64,000 nucleotides of DNA from Mesobacillus harenae (GCF_013343715.1 NZ_JABUNR010000016.1:1-64000), one strand, 5' to 3'. Counted from the stretch's first letter, positions 26,498 through 35,710 are shown. A program made the numbers and translations. Notes: generated from the letters alone by a model not told the origin.

Positions 26498-27459
26498 GAT
26501 CGACTCCCATCTTCTGAAAGCATTTTTTGCACCTCAGGCAAAGTTGGCAATGCCGTCATTGCCCCTTTTTGCGCCGCAGCAAGAGCACCCGAAACGGAAG
26601 CGAACGCAGCTATTTCGGCTGCTTCCTCAACGGAAATCGTGGAGAGATCCTGCTCCCTTTCATTCAGGCAATACAAAAACCCTGAAACAAAAGCATCCCC
26701 TGCGCCTGTTGTGTCAATCGTATTTACCTTTAGCGCTTTTACCTCAACGGCTCCTGATTTTGTGAAAACCGTACTACCTTCCGCTCCTTTTGTCAGAAAT
26801 ATGAGCGAAAGGCCATACTTAGTCATCCAGTTATCTATGATCGCAGTGTCTTCAGATCCGGTTAAAAAATCCAGCTCTTCGGTCGAGATTTTTAAAACAT
26901 CCACATCTGGAAGCATGTTAAAAATGGTTTCTTTTAGCAAGGCTTCATCCTTCCAAAGACTTAAGCGGACATTCGGATCGAAGGACACAATCATCCCGTG
27001 CTTTTTAGCATAGGAAATCGCCTTTTTGGTTGCAGACCGCACAGGATCCATCAGTAGTGAAATCGTCCCAAAGTGGAAAACTTTATTCTCCTTAAACACG
27101 TTCTCTTCAATTTCTGTTTCATCTAAAAACATGTCTGCACTTGGGTCAATATAAAAGCTAAAGCTCCGCTCTCCATCAGAGGCGAGTGTCACAAACACTA
27201 GGCCGGTACGGTAATCACTGGTCAGACGGATGCTCGATACATCCACCCCAAAGCCCTTTAAAGTTGTTCGTAAAAATTCACCCAGCACATCGTTTCCGAG
27301 CTTTCCAATAAACGTTGATTTCATCCCAAGCCGGGCAGCTCCGACTGCGACATTTGCCGGAGCACCTCCTGGGCTTTTCTGGTAGGATGTATTCGTTTTA
27401 TCAAGAGGAATGAAGTCAATTAATGCTTCTCCCAGAGTGATCAGTCCACTTTTTTTCAT
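26494..27459 (-). CDS. Fructokinase (PfkB/ribokinase family)
   Basis: A 321-residue sugar kinase that phosphorylates fructose released from sucrose-6-phosphate. Signatures: ITLGEALIDFIPLD, PGGAPANVAVGAARLG, the PfkB-2 motif NTIDTTGAGDAFVSGFL with the catalytic Asp, and FDPNVRLSLW. The ATG at 27459 is chosen: it matches the family start and AAAGGAAAGAGGT precedes it. A longer in-frame extension (30 residues, MCMNCKNN) has no similarity and no ribosome site. Third gene of the sucrose operon. Confidence 0.92.
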   Translation of the reverse strand: MKKSGLITLGEALIDFIPLDKTNTSYQKSPGGAPANVAVGAARLGMKSTFIGKLGNDVLGEFLRTTLKGFGVDVSSIRLTSDYRTGLVFVTLASDGERSFSFYIDPSADMFLDETEIEENVFKENKVFHFGTISLLMDPVRSATKKAISYAKKHGMIVSFDPNVRLSLWKDEALLKETIFNMLPDVDVLKISTEELDFLTGSEDTAIIDNWMTKYGLSLIFLTKGAEGSTVFTKSGAVEVKALKVNTIDTTGAGDAFVSGFLYCLNEREQDLSTISVEEAAEIAAFASVSGALAAAQKGAMTALPTLPEVQKMLSEDGSRS

Positions 27460-27572
27460 AAGGAATTCTACCTCTTTCCTTTTAAAAATAAGGCTGTTTT
27501 CGTAAAATTTGTTGCTATTTCCTTCGTTGTTTTTACAATTCATGCACAAACAATTTTTTAAAATAGTAACGA

Positions 27573-28979
27573 TTATTTCTGCTGCTGGTCTTTCAGCATT
27601 TTATCAGAGAATCCGAACATCCAAGTCAGGGCAAATGCTGTGGCAATTGCGATAATGTTTACGAGCAAGTACAGCAGAATCTGACCATTAAGATAAAGCA
27701 AAGTTCCTGGAATAACCGTAATCGCCATTCCCGTTGCCTTCAGCCCAAAGATGGAAGCGAAGAAACCGCCAACACCGCCGCCAATAAGACCCATGATAAA
27801 TGGTTTGCCATAGCGAAGGTTTACCCCAAAGATTGCAGGTTCTGTAATTCCTAAGAAAGCTGACAGAGAAGACGGAAGTGCCAATGCTTTAAGCTTCTTT
27901 GATTTAGATTTTAGTCCGACTGCAAGTGCCGCGCCTCCCTGGGCTGCAACAGCACAAGTAACGATCGCATTGTATGGGTTATAACCAAGGCTCTCGAGCA
28001 AGGAAATCTCCAGCATATTAAATACATGGTGGACACCGGAAACAACAATAATTTGATTCAAGCCGCCGATCAGGAGACCACTAATTCCGAATGGCCACTC
28101 TAGCACGGCAATTGTACCTGTTAAAATAATACCTTCTATAGCGTGGAAAACTGGACCGATAACAAACAGCGCAAGGAAAATCATAACCAGCAATGTTAAA
28201 AATGGAGTGACAATCAGATCAAAGGCGTCTGGTACACGCTTCCGGATTTGTTTTTCAAGCTTGGCACCAATGATACCAGCAATAAAGGCAGGAAGCACAG
28301 AACCTTGATAGCCGATTACCGGGATGAAGCCAAAGAACATTAATGGTTCAACATCTCCTCCGGCAACCCCCCATGCATTTGGCAAGGCCGGACTAACAAG
28401 CATCAGACCGAGAACAAGACCGATGATCGGCGAGCCGCCAAAAACGCGGAATGTTGACCACGCCACAAGAGCTGGCAGGAAGATAAAGGCCGTGTCCGTT
28501 AGAATTTGGGTAAATAGTAGAAAGTTTTCCGAAACATCTTCTGGAGCCATTCCGAAAAAGGCCAGAATTTGTTCCTGCATGACAAGTCCGCGAAGCCCCA
28601 TAAATAAACCAGTTGCCACAAGAGCTGGGATAATCGGCACAAACACATCACCGAAAGTACGGATCGCTCGCTGGAAGCGTGTTCCGCTTTTGGCTGCCTC
28701 TTCAGCTTGCTCGCCCTTCGTTGAGCTGTTTACCCCAAGCTTTTTTACTTCTTCATAAATCTTGTTTACTGTCCCCGTACCAAGAATAACCTGGAATTGA
28801 CCTGAGTTGAAAAATGCGCCTTTAACCTTTTCAATCTCTTCAACACGTTCCTGGTCTATTTTTTCCTTATCTTTAACCATGATTCTTAATCTTGTTGCAC
28901 AATGGGCAGCTGATTGAATGTTGTCCTGCCCGCCAACTGCATCAATAATGTCTTTTGCAATTTCCCTATTGTCAGCCAT
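27573..28979 (-). CDS. Sucrose-specific PTS EIIBC component
   Basis: A 468-residue permease. The N-terminal IIB domain (1-85) has the phosphorylated Cys27 in AAHCATRLRIMV. The IIC domain with about 10 helices follows (FGDVFVPIIPALVATGLFMGLRG, GSVLPAFIAGIIGAKLEK, GITEPAIFGVNLRYGKPF). This is the SacP/ScrA type, which needs an external EIIA such as that of the glucose PTS. It imports sucrose as sucrose-6-phosphate. GAGGAGGG precedes the ATG. It is the first structural gene after the LacI-type regulator, with operators in the promoter. Confidence 0.93.
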   Translation of the reverse strand: MADNREIAKDIIDAVGGQDNIQSAAHCATRLRIMVKDKEKIDQERVEEIEKVKGAFFNSGQFQVILGTGTVNKIYEEVKKLGVNSSTKGEQAEEAAKSGTRFQRAIRTFGDVFVPIIPALVATGLFMGLRGLVMQEQILAFFGMAPEDVSENFLLFTQILTDTAFIFLPALVAWSTFRVFGGSPIIGLVLGLMLVSPALPNAWGVAGGDVEPLMFFGFIPVIGYQGSVLPAFIAGIIGAKLEKQIRKRVPDAFDLIVTPFLTLLVMIFLALFVIGPVFHAIEGIILTGTIAVLEWPFGISGLLIGGLNQIIVVSGVHHVFNMLEISLLESLGYNPYNAIVTCAVAAQGGAALAVGLKSKSKKLKALALPSSLSAFLGITEPAIFGVNLRYGKPFIMGLIGGGVGGFFASIFGLKATGMAITVIPGTLLYLNGQILLYLLVNIIAIATAFALTWMFGFSDKMLKDQQQK

Positions 28980-29025
28980 AATGCTGAACCCTCCTCATAT
29001 TAGAAGAATCTAATGATATTGTTTG

Positions 29026-29043
29026 TGTGAAATCGATTCCACA
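29026..29043. promoter_or_regulatory. Sucrose-operon operator 1
   Basis: TGTGAAATCGATTCCACA, an 18-bp palindrome with one mismatch, about 45 bases before the EIIBC start. Confidence 0.75.
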
Positions 29044-29057
29044 ATGCTTAGTTTTTA

Positions 29058-29071
29058 TGGAATCGATTCCA
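29058..29071. promoter_or_regulatory. Sucrose-operon operator 2
   Basis: TGGAATCGATTCCA, a perfect 14-bp palindrome, about 30 bp from operator 1. The core GAATCGATTC with central CG is typical of LacI-family operators. Confidence 0.75.
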
Positions 29072-29142
29072 CATTTAGCAGACACAATCCCATATACCAT
29101 GAATTATTGGAGCGATTTTTAAAAAATTAAGGAATGATCTCG

Positions 29143-29162
29143 TTATGAAATCGATTTCATAA
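29143..29162. promoter_or_regulatory. Sucrose-operon operator 3
   Basis: TTATGAAATCGATTTCATAA, a perfect 20-bp palindrome that starts just after the regulator gene stop at 29167. Its 88-bp distance from operator 2 would allow DNA looping across the promoter. Confidence 0.7.
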
Positions 29163-29166
29163 CTGA

Positions 29167-30159
29167 TTATATACTATCTCTTTCAATCAGTCTACCATTT
29201 AAAGTAATCGTTTTCTGGAAATTTTCACTTTTTTCAATTTGGGCTAGCAGAATCTGTGCAGCCTCCTGTCCGGCAACTTCATTTTCATAATCCATTGTCG
29301 TGAGTGCTGGTTGGAAATACTTCGAAATATCTGATGCTCCTATCCCTGCAACAGAAATATCATCCGGAACCCTATGGCCAGCTTCCTTTAAATACTGCAT
29401 GGCACCAATTGCCATTCGGTCTGTCACACAGAAAACGCCATCTGGTACCCAACCTGCTGCATTCTCGATAATCTTGGACATGGCATGATAGCCAGAAGTT
29501 ATACTGAAATCAGCTATTGCCATCCACTCTGGACGGATCAGAAGGTTGTGCTTCTCCATCTGCTTAATAAAGCCCTGCTTTCGCTCAATTCCAACAGCCT
29601 GATCACTTTCAGGAACACCAATAAAAGCAATATTTTTGCGGCCACGTTCAATCAAAAGGCCTGTCATGGCTTTTGATGCATTAAAATCATCATAGATAAC
29701 ATTGGCAACGCCGGGAATGTTTTGGCCAACTGCAACAAACGGCATTTTGAGCTGATGGATCTCGGTAATTAGTTCATCGCTTATTGTCGTCGCACTAAGG
29801 ATGATTCCATCCACTTGCCTGCTTTTTAACAGTCTTAAATATTCGATTTCCTTTTGGGGTTCCAAATTGGAGCTCGTGAGGAGAATCTGATAGCCATATT
29901 TACTAAACACTTCATTCATACCATTTACCAGGCGCCCGGATGTCTCCGTACCCAGCTTGGGAATGACGACCCCAATTACCTTTGTCTTTTTCGTTCGGAG
30001 GGATTTAGCCTGCTGGCTCGGAATATAGCCTGTTTCTTCAATCACCTTAACAACACGTTTCCGTGCCTCATCACTCACATATCCCGAATCATTTAAAACC
30101 CGCGACACCGTCGTTCTCGACACACCTGCCATTTCAGCAATTTCCTTAATCGTCAACAT
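29167..30159 (-). CDS. LacI-family repressor of the sucrose operon
   Basis: A 330-residue regulator. Residues 1-50 form the LacI HTH (LTIKEIAEMAGVSRTTVSRVLNDSGYVSDEAR, with the hinge IPSQQAKSLRTKK). The rest is a periplasmic-binding-protein-like sugar domain (GVVIPKLGTETSGRLV, DGVFCVTDRMAIGAM, PDDISVAGIGASDIS). This arrangement fits ScrR-type regulators that sense fructose or a phosphorylated derivative. The ATG at 30159 is preferred since it opens directly on the HTH and has GGGGGAAT upstream. Three operators lie between it and the EIIBC gene. Confidence 0.9.
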   Translation of the reverse strand: MLTIKEIAEMAGVSRTTVSRVLNDSGYVSDEARKRVVKVIEETGYIPSQQAKSLRTKKTKVIGVVIPKLGTETSGRLVNGMNEVFSKYGYQILLTSSNLEPQKEIEYLRLLKSRQVDGIILSATTISDELITEIHQLKMPFVAVGQNIPGVANVIYDDFNASKAMTGLLIERGRKNIAFIGVPESDQAVGIERKQGFIKQMEKHNLLIRPEWMAIADFSITSGYHAMSKIIENAAGWVPDGVFCVTDRMAIGAMQYLKEAGHRVPDDISVAGIGASDISKYFQPALTTMDYENEVAGQEAAQILLAQIEKSENFQKTITLNGRLIERDSI

Positions 30160-30240
30160 CCCAATTCCCCCAACACTCTCACCATTATTAGCTTCCATTT
30201 TAACAGAAGTACCGGATCAAGCAAAGGAGAGGTTACCTTG

Positions 30241-30276
30241 TTGTGAAACAAGATTAAGCGGGAAGTGACAGGCACC
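30241..30276 (+). repeat. REP-like repeat copy G
   Basis: TTGTGAAACAAGATTAAGCG then GGAAGTGACAGGCACC, 80 bases upstream of the regulator start; first of a pair with copy H. Confidence 0.9.
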
Positions 30277-30318
30277 ACCCCGAAAGAAGCAGGGACCAGT
30301 CCCTGCTTCTAAAAAAAC

Positions 30319-30353
30319 CGTGGAACAAGATTAATCGGGGAGTGACAGGCACC
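30319..30353 (+). repeat. REP-like repeat copy H
   Basis: CGTGGAACAAGATTAATCGG then GGAGTGACAGGCACC, same orientation as copy G and 43 bp from it. The end runs into a 13-bp tandem duplication at 30348-30373. Confidence 0.9.
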
Positions 30354-30373
30354 CTTTTAAGGCACCCTTTTAA
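30348..30373. repeat. Two tandem copies of a 13-bp unit
   Basis: GGCACCCTTTTAA occurs twice without a gap. The second copy holds the stop codon of the SIS gene; the first begins inside repeat copy H. Confidence 0.85.
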
Positions 30374-31125
30374 AGCTTCTTAATCCGTCCTTTGAACTGT
30401 TCTATGAATTTGGCATTGGCTTGGTCTCCGCCTGGGGCGTTTCCGCTCATCCAGATTGGTGGTGTTAGTCCTTCTTTGGCTAAGATTTCGACTGTCTCGG
30501 CAACGATTGAATTTAAGCAATAGGCATTGGCAAAGGTAGACATCGCTGCGACTTTTTGATTCACGTTTTCAATTTCTACAACTGCGTCACCTACCTCGAC
30601 TTTAGTATCTACAACGATATCAACCAATTCGTATAGATTTTTCTTAGTAGGGTGGCGGGCTGGATGATTTTCTGGTGTCGCAGAAGCATGCCGTACAGAG
30701 GTAACCCCAATGGTCTTAACTCCTAATCGTTTTGCCTCCAATGCAGCATCGATAGTAGCTGCGTTCATACCATAAGCATTTATAATGAGTAGAAGATCGC
30801 CGGCTTGGAGCCCATATTCCTGAACCACTAATTTTCCATAGCCAGGTGTTCGCTCCATTGCCATTGAACGTAATGCCCCATTATTTAATAAAGTGCCTTC
30901 ATCCAACATTGCACTGATGTGCATTAATCCCCCTGCCCGAAAAAAAATTTCTTGAGGGCCTAAATTCGAGTGTCCTCCAGGGCCGTATGCAAATATAATT
31001 TTATCCTGTTTAATATGGTCGGCAATTGCTTGCGCCGCAGCTCTAATCGAGTCCCCCTCTTCATCATGCAGCATTTGCAGATGATCAACAATCTTTGTTA
31101 AATATTGAGTCATGACAAAACTCAT
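30370..31125 (-). CDS. SIS-domain sugar-phosphate isomerase-like protein
   Basis: A 251-residue protein with one sugar-isomerase (SIS) fold: IIFAYGPGGHSNLGPQEIFFRAGG and GDLLLIINAYGMNAATIDAALEAKRLGVKTIGVTSV, with the helix-capping Ser/Thr of phosphosugar sites. It resembles the UPF0309-type proteins found with amino-sugar genes. The ATG overlaps the nagA stop (TGA in ATGA-type overlap), so it is the last gene of the cluster. Its substrate is probably an amino-sugar phosphate. Confidence 0.8.
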   Translation of the reverse strand: MSFVMTQYLTKIVDHLQMLHDEEGDSIRAAAQAIADHIKQDKIIFAYGPGGHSNLGPQEIFFRAGGLMHISAMLDEGTLLNNGALRSMAMERTPGYGKLVVQEYGLQAGDLLLIINAYGMNAATIDAALEAKRLGVKTIGVTSVRHASATPENHPARHPTKKNLYELVDIVVDTKVEVGDAVVEIENVNQKVAAMSTFANAYCLNSIVAETVEILAKEGLTPPIWMSGNAPGGDQANAKFIEQFKGRIKKL

Positions 31126-32297
31126 CTCGCTCTTCCCCCTTTAAAATTACAATTGTACAGACATTTTCCATTTTTAATGGTTTGAAGGATGCGAATTTGA
31201 TTCTCAACTTTTGAAAAGCGAATAAAGTCTGCAGGTGCTCCAACCTCTAACCCTTTTTGCTGCGGGAGCTGCAGAAACTTGGCCGGACGAATGGATGCCA
31301 TCTCCCATGCCTCTTCAAATGAGCACAGTTTCTTATGAACTAGATTCTCAATTCCCCATTTCAACAGCTGTACTGAACCTGCCAAAAGCTGGGGGTTTTC
31401 CGCCATGTGAAGCTTTCTTTCTGGGGTTAAAACCACCTTTCCACCGATATGGGAGGTGTACTCACCTGGTTCCATACCACTATAGGTAACTGAATCACTC
31501 ACTAACATCGCATGATTCTGCTTCGTTCGTATAAACACCTTCAAGACCGAGTCCGGTAAATGAAAGCCATCAGCAATAAGGCAAGCCCATAAATCATCAT
31601 GTGCTAATTGCTCCCATAGATAATTAGGATGCCTCGGCAGCATAAGATGGGCACCGTTCCCTAGATGCGTGGACATACGAGCTCCTGCGGCTACGGCCGA
31701 TTGAATCTGTTCTGGAGTGGCTGAAGTATGCCCAATTGAAACAATTACGTTCTCTTTGACACACTGACGTATAAATTCGATTGAACCAGGCCACTCAGGG
31801 GAAAGCGTTACAATTTTGGTTCTTCCACTTGCCGCTTTTTGCCATTTCTTAAAGAGTTTCCAGTCCGGACCTTTCACGTACTGTTTTTGATGGGCTCCCC
31901 TTGGACCATCCTCTGGGGAGATAAACGGCCCTTCAACATGAATGCCCGCGATACACCGATCCACTTCAGGATTCTTTTCACATACATTTGCTATTGTCCT
32001 TAATGCAGACTCGATCGCTTCATCGCTGTTTGTAATTACTGTGGGAAAATAGGTGGTGATTCCCTCTTGCCACAGCATTTTGGTTACTTGAATAATGTTC
32101 TCTTCACGTATAGGTACGGTATTAAAATCAATGCCCCCATACCCGTTTATTTGCAAGTCGATCAAACCAGGTGCTATAAAAGCATGTGGAGTATCCTTCA
32201 TTTCAGTTAATACCTTATGCTCAACAATGATTCCATTTTCAACTTTTATGCTAACCGGGCTTTCTGTTCGATAATGTAATCCGATGTACTCCTTCAT
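31122..32297 (-). CDS. nagA: N-acetylglucosamine-6-phosphate deacetylase-like enzyme
   Basis: A 391-residue amidohydrolase. Metal and substrate motifs: APGLIDLQINGYGGIDFN, GIHVEGPFIS with the metal Glu, VSIGHTSATPEQI, STHLGNGAH, ACLIADGFHLP and LVSDSVTYSGM with the catalytic Asp. STHLGNGAH differs from the usual THLFNAM, so the substrate may be a relative of GlcNAc-6-phosphate such as GalNAc-6-phosphate. The ATG at 32297 shares its first base with the nagB stop (TAATG). A longer frame upstream lies wholly within nagB and is rejected. Confidence 0.85.
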   Translation of the reverse strand: MKEYIGLHYRTESPVSIKVENGIIVEHKVLTEMKDTPHAFIAPGLIDLQINGYGGIDFNTVPIREENIIQVTKMLWQEGITTYFPTVITNSDEAIESALRTIANVCEKNPEVDRCIAGIHVEGPFISPEDGPRGAHQKQYVKGPDWKLFKKWQKAASGRTKIVTLSPEWPGSIEFIRQCVKENVIVSIGHTSATPEQIQSAVAAGARMSTHLGNGAHLMLPRHPNYLWEQLAHDDLWACLIADGFHLPDSVLKVFIRTKQNHAMLVSDSVTYSGMEPGEYTSHIGGKVVLTPERKLHMAENPQLLAGSVQLLKWGIENLVHKKLCSFEEAWEMASIRPAKFLQLPQQKGLEVGAPADFIRFSKVENQIRILQTIKNGKCLYNCNFKGGRAR

Positions 32298-33070
32298 TAA
32301 CTTTGTGCTCCATAGGCATCTTGATCTGCAAATAGCATACAGTTTGGATGCCTTCGTAAATAACTTGCTGGACACGCTGCAGAAATGCTGTCGTACAAGG
32401 TGGACTGGACTGCTTCAAACTTGGTTTTTCCTGGTACGATACAATAAAGATAACTTCCTGATAGTAAGGCGGGAATTGTTAGAGTAAGTGCCTGTGTTGG
32501 TACTTGATTAATTTCAGGAAAGCACCCATCATTCACCTGTTGCTGGCGGCACATTTCATCTAACTCGACAGGCTTAATCACTTCTGGATCGTAAAAGTCA
32601 GCTACAGGTGGATCGTTAAAGGCAATATGTCCGTTTTCTCCGATTCCCAGACAAACCATATCAATAGGAGCTTGCGAAATCAGCTTTGTATATCTCACGC
32701 ACTCGTCTGAAATTGAATTGGAACTATCGATAAAGTGAACTTCTCCAGGATTCACAAAGGAAAACAAATGTTCATCGATATATCTGCTAAACAATTGAGG
32801 GGAATCTTTCGGTAATCCAATATATTCGTCCATATGAAACGCAGTAATGCGGGACCATTCAATTCCTGCTTCCTTCCTTAGCTGTTCAAGAAATTCATTT
32901 TGTGACGGGGCAGAAGCAAAAACGATTCGAACTTTCTCCTGTTTAGCTAAAAGCTCTCTTATTCTTTTTGCAGCCGCAATGCCCGCTGCTTTCCCCATGG
33001 CCTTCCGATCCTTAAAAACCGCTAGCTTTAATTGGTCAATTTTCTCCATTTTGATAGGCTGTACGATCAA
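32297..33070 (-). CDS. nagB: Glucosamine-6-phosphate deaminase-like enzyme
   Basis: A 257-residue enzyme of the NagB/6-phosphogluconolactonase fold. It has FHMDEYIGL with the catalytic Asp and GIGENGHIAFNDPP with the ring-opening His. The phosphate loop, usually TGSTP, reads ASAPSQNEF, so this is a divergent subgroup. It should convert an amino-sugar-6-phosphate to ketose-6-phosphate plus ammonia. The start is TTG with GGAGGGG 7 bases upstream, overlapping the stop of the ceramidase-like gene (TTGA). Confidence 0.85.
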   Translation of the reverse strand: MIVQPIKMEKIDQLKLAVFKDRKAMGKAAGIAAAKRIRELLAKQEKVRIVFASAPSQNEFLEQLRKEAGIEWSRITAFHMDEYIGLPKDSPQLFSRYIDEHLFSFVNPGEVHFIDSSNSISDECVRYTKLISQAPIDMVCLGIGENGHIAFNDPPVADFYDPEVIKPVELDEMCRQQQVNDGCFPEINQVPTQALTLTIPALLSGSYLYCIVPGKTKFEAVQSTLYDSISAACPASYLRRHPNCMLFADQDAYGAQS

Positions 33071-34359
33071 AAATGTTCCCCTCCCTCCAAAGTAATGATT
33101 GATTTCTTAATCTCTTTTTCTATGCTTACAGAAAAGGGTGCTGGCAAACCAAAGTAGTATAAAGACTCCTCTGCTTCGTACCCGCCTTCTTCCGTTTGTT
33201 TTGCAGTTGGAATATAGCCAAGCATGCCATTGCTATATGGAATAGGCAGGACTTTTCCAGCAAAGGTTTTTTTGATCCATAAGCCATAATCCACAACAAC
33301 TTCCGCGTTTATGGCTAGGAAAGCAAGTGAATTTGCAATTTGCAAGTAGGTAAACTCTATAGGGACTTCCAAGTTTATTCGATCGGGCTGTGCTAATAGA
33401 AGAGAGCTCCATTCCCCCATTACATCTGGCTCTGTCACTTTTCCCCTTAGTTCCGCTAGTGTCGGCAAGGTTTTAAAAGAGAGCGAAGTCTGTACCTTTC
33501 TGTTTTTAAGAACAGGCTTTAAAGGACTCATCGTTTTTCCTGCAACCCATAAAACCTCATCTGCAAGCTTCTTGCCAAGCTTCTTTACCTCAAGATCTGT
33601 TCCACGATAAAATAACCCATTTTTCACTAATGCAGGCCGAATGTCTCCGCTGCATCCTTGTAAAAAAAGTGCGACACTATCCTTCCCATAATGGTTTTCA
33701 ACTAGGTCCATTGCGACACCGGGATACTCCGAGGATATAGAATTATCTGCCGTTGTCGTCGGGTGACAGGCATAATGTGTGATAATAGCCTTGAACCTTT
33801 CCTTGGCTGTTCGAAAACAAATAACATGTACCTCCTGGTCTGTGGGGCCGTCTGGATTAGGGGCCATCACACACTTCCCTTTAACAAGTTTTCGCCGGTG
33901 AATTCCAATCTCACACTTTCCGATTCCATGTTCCATGGTAACCGGTTCTATATTTACAGATGCCTGCTCCAAGGCAGCCATCAATTGATCTTCTAGAAAT
34001 TGAAGATATCCATCCACTGGACACCCAAGCGATGGTGTGAATTGATTACTTGTTTGAGGTCCCGAATGAGTATGGGTGGCATGCAGGATTACGGCTGATT
34101 CTTCTAGGCCCCATCTGTCAGCAATCCTTTTACGGAGATTTTTAGCATGAGAGGTATCCCACCAAATTAAGTCAGCACTGATCAAAATGCTCCTGCATAT
34201 GCGATCCGCTTCCTCTAATTGAAAAAACAGAACACGGAGATGCAATGGATGAGCTACCCCTTCAAAGCTGCCTTTCCGTTCCTTAAAACCCGCTAAAGCA
34301 ACCGGAAACTGTGGGGTAATTTCAACCTTTGCCGTTCCTAATTTTAATATTGCTTTCAT
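33067..34359 (-). CDS. Neutral/alkaline ceramidase-type hydrolase domain protein
   Basis: A 430-residue protein with the N-terminal catalytic domain of neutral ceramidases: AKVEITPQFPVALAGF, LHATHTHSGPQT with zinc-binding His residues, ITHYACHPTT and LFLQGCSGDIRPAL in place of the GDVSPN signature. It lacks a signal peptide, so it is cytoplasmic. In an amino-sugar operon it may remove an N-acyl group or act on another amide. This is inferred from context. ATGA overlap with the AGE epimerase gene upstream. Confidence 0.75.
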   Translation of the reverse strand: MKAILKLGTAKVEITPQFPVALAGFKERKGSFEGVAHPLHLRVLFFQLEEADRICRSILISADLIWWDTSHAKNLRKRIADRWGLEESAVILHATHTHSGPQTSNQFTPSLGCPVDGYLQFLEDQLMAALEQASVNIEPVTMEHGIGKCEIGIHRRKLVKGKCVMAPNPDGPTDQEVHVICFRTAKERFKAIITHYACHPTTTADNSISSEYPGVAMDLVENHYGKDSVALFLQGCSGDIRPALVKNGLFYRGTDLEVKKLGKKLADEVLWVAGKTMSPLKPVLKNRKVQTSLSFKTLPTLAELRGKVTEPDVMGEWSSLLLAQPDRINLEVPIEFTYLQIANSLAFLAINAEVVVDYGLWIKKTFAGKVLPIPYSNGMLGYIPTAKQTEEGGYEAEESLYYFGLPAPFSVSIEKEIKKSIITLEGGEHF

Positions 34360-35639
34360 TTGAGCTGCCCCAATAAGGCAGGCTTCTCGTGCAGAAGTTC
34401 AATGATTAACAATAAATTTCGCAGGATATGATAAGGATCCTTAACCGGCAAGGCGACCGTTTTGTTAATCGGCTCGCCATTTCTTGCTCGAATCTGGATC
34501 CATTCCCCTATTTCAAGATTTGTGTTTGGAAAAGTGTCAAACACATATTTCTCCATTTGCTCATAAATGGAGATCAATTCTGAATCCTGAGTTAACGAGT
34601 AACCCAACAATGCCGCATATAGTATTTCTGAATGAGGCCACCACAGCTTGGTATCCCAGGTATCTTGAATTAATTTTTCATAGGGATCATCAATCAGCCT
34701 TCCGTTAGGCTCTCCGCCCAAGTGATCCGCAAACCGAAGCAAGCCGCCATATTCCTTATCCCAGCCGATAGCAAAGGCCCATTTAATTGTTTGAACAGCC
34801 CGATTGATTACATCAAGATTCCCAGCTCGTTCTGCTGTCTTCATCACAAACCACATACATTCTACGGCATGGCCCGGGTTTACATGCCGAGCTAATAAGG
34901 TATCCCTCTTCCTGGACGGATTGTTGGGCAATAACTCAATGATACGTCCATCAGCCATCATGAAATGATCGATAATATCATTCATATAAAACAAACTCTT
35001 ATCAACAAACTCCTGCATGCGCGGATGGTTAAAGCTTTCTAAAACCTCTGCAACCTCCTGGGTCACATTTAGCATAATCATGGAAACAGAGTGGGATCGG
35101 TACCCATCTGGAATAGGATAAGGCTCACTGCGGATCTTCCCGTTATCAAGCCGTTCTATGATGCTGTCAAAAAGGCTCAAGATCGTCGATATGAAGGTAG
35201 TTCGTTTAGATGCCCGAATATACTCTGTTAATCCTAAAACGATAAAACAATCTGCATAAAAACTTGTATCATAGCCCCGTCCAGGATGAGACTCTTTCAT
35301 CTTTCCTTCCTCATCTAATACAAAGGCACAATTCCCGTTTTCTAAAAAAACATTCTCAAATAAAAAAGAAGCAGTTTGGTCTGCCTGGGACAGATACTCT
35401 TCCTGATTCCCAGCGATTTGATTTTTCCCGGCCATTGATGCCAGTCTTGACCATAGCCATAAAAACCTTCCCTGTGACCAGGTATATTTATCTCTGCTTA
35501 ATAACGTATTTCCATTATTACTAAAACAGGTAAAGATCCCTCCATATTTTGTATCTACAGCCCGATGCCAAAAAGGAAGGATCACTCCCTCTACATGTTC
35601 CGTGTAAAAATCCAGGCAATTTTTATTCATTCTGCTCAT
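34356..35639 (-). CDS. AGE-family epimerase/isomerase
   Basis: A 427-residue (alpha/alpha)6-barrel enzyme of the N-acylglucosamine 2-epimerase family. Visible: YTWSQGRFLWLWSRLA, PGRGYDTSFYADCFIVLGL, ARHVNPGHAVECMWF and KLWWPHSEILYAALLGY with the conserved active-site His residues. The reaction is probably ManNAc/GlcNAc or mannose/glucose-type interconversion of the transported sugar. The start ATG has AGGAG 8 bases upstream. A 13-bp hairpin separates it from the symporter gene. Confidence 0.88.
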   Translation of the reverse strand: MSRMNKNCLDFYTEHVEGVILPFWHRAVDTKYGGIFTCFSNNGNTLLSRDKYTWSQGRFLWLWSRLASMAGKNQIAGNQEEYLSQADQTASFLFENVFLENGNCAFVLDEEGKMKESHPGRGYDTSFYADCFIVLGLTEYIRASKRTTFISTILSLFDSIIERLDNGKIRSEPYPIPDGYRSHSVSMIMLNVTQEVAEVLESFNHPRMQEFVDKSLFYMNDIIDHFMMADGRIIELLPNNPSRKRDTLLARHVNPGHAVECMWFVMKTAERAGNLDVINRAVQTIKWAFAIGWDKEYGGLLRFADHLGGEPNGRLIDDPYEKLIQDTWDTKLWWPHSEILYAALLGYSLTQDSELISIYEQMEKYVFDTFPNTNLEIGEWIQIRARNGEPINKTVALPVKDPYHILRNLLLIIELLHEKPALLGQLK

Positions 35640-35664
35640 CTGCTAAACTCCTAATCTAAATTTA

Positions 35665-35696
35665 CTGTCCGAATATACCGAGATATATTCGGACAG
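35665..35696. promoter_or_regulatory. Intercistronic hairpin between the symporter and the enzyme genes
   Basis: CTGTCCGAATATA and TATATTCGGACAG form a perfect 13-bp stem around CCGAGA. There is no T-tract on the minus strand, so this is more likely an mRNA processing or stability element than a terminator. Confidence 0.6.
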
Positions 35697-35710
35697 AGTA
35701 AGCTTGAGAT

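Noticed and set aside
26494..27549. Longer fructokinase starting at 27549
   Set aside because: The additional 30 residues have no likeness to the family and lack a ribosome site.
16172..30353. Dispersed 37-bp repeats as a CRISPR array
   Set aside because: Copies are kilobases apart, not evenly spaced, and no cas genes are seen.
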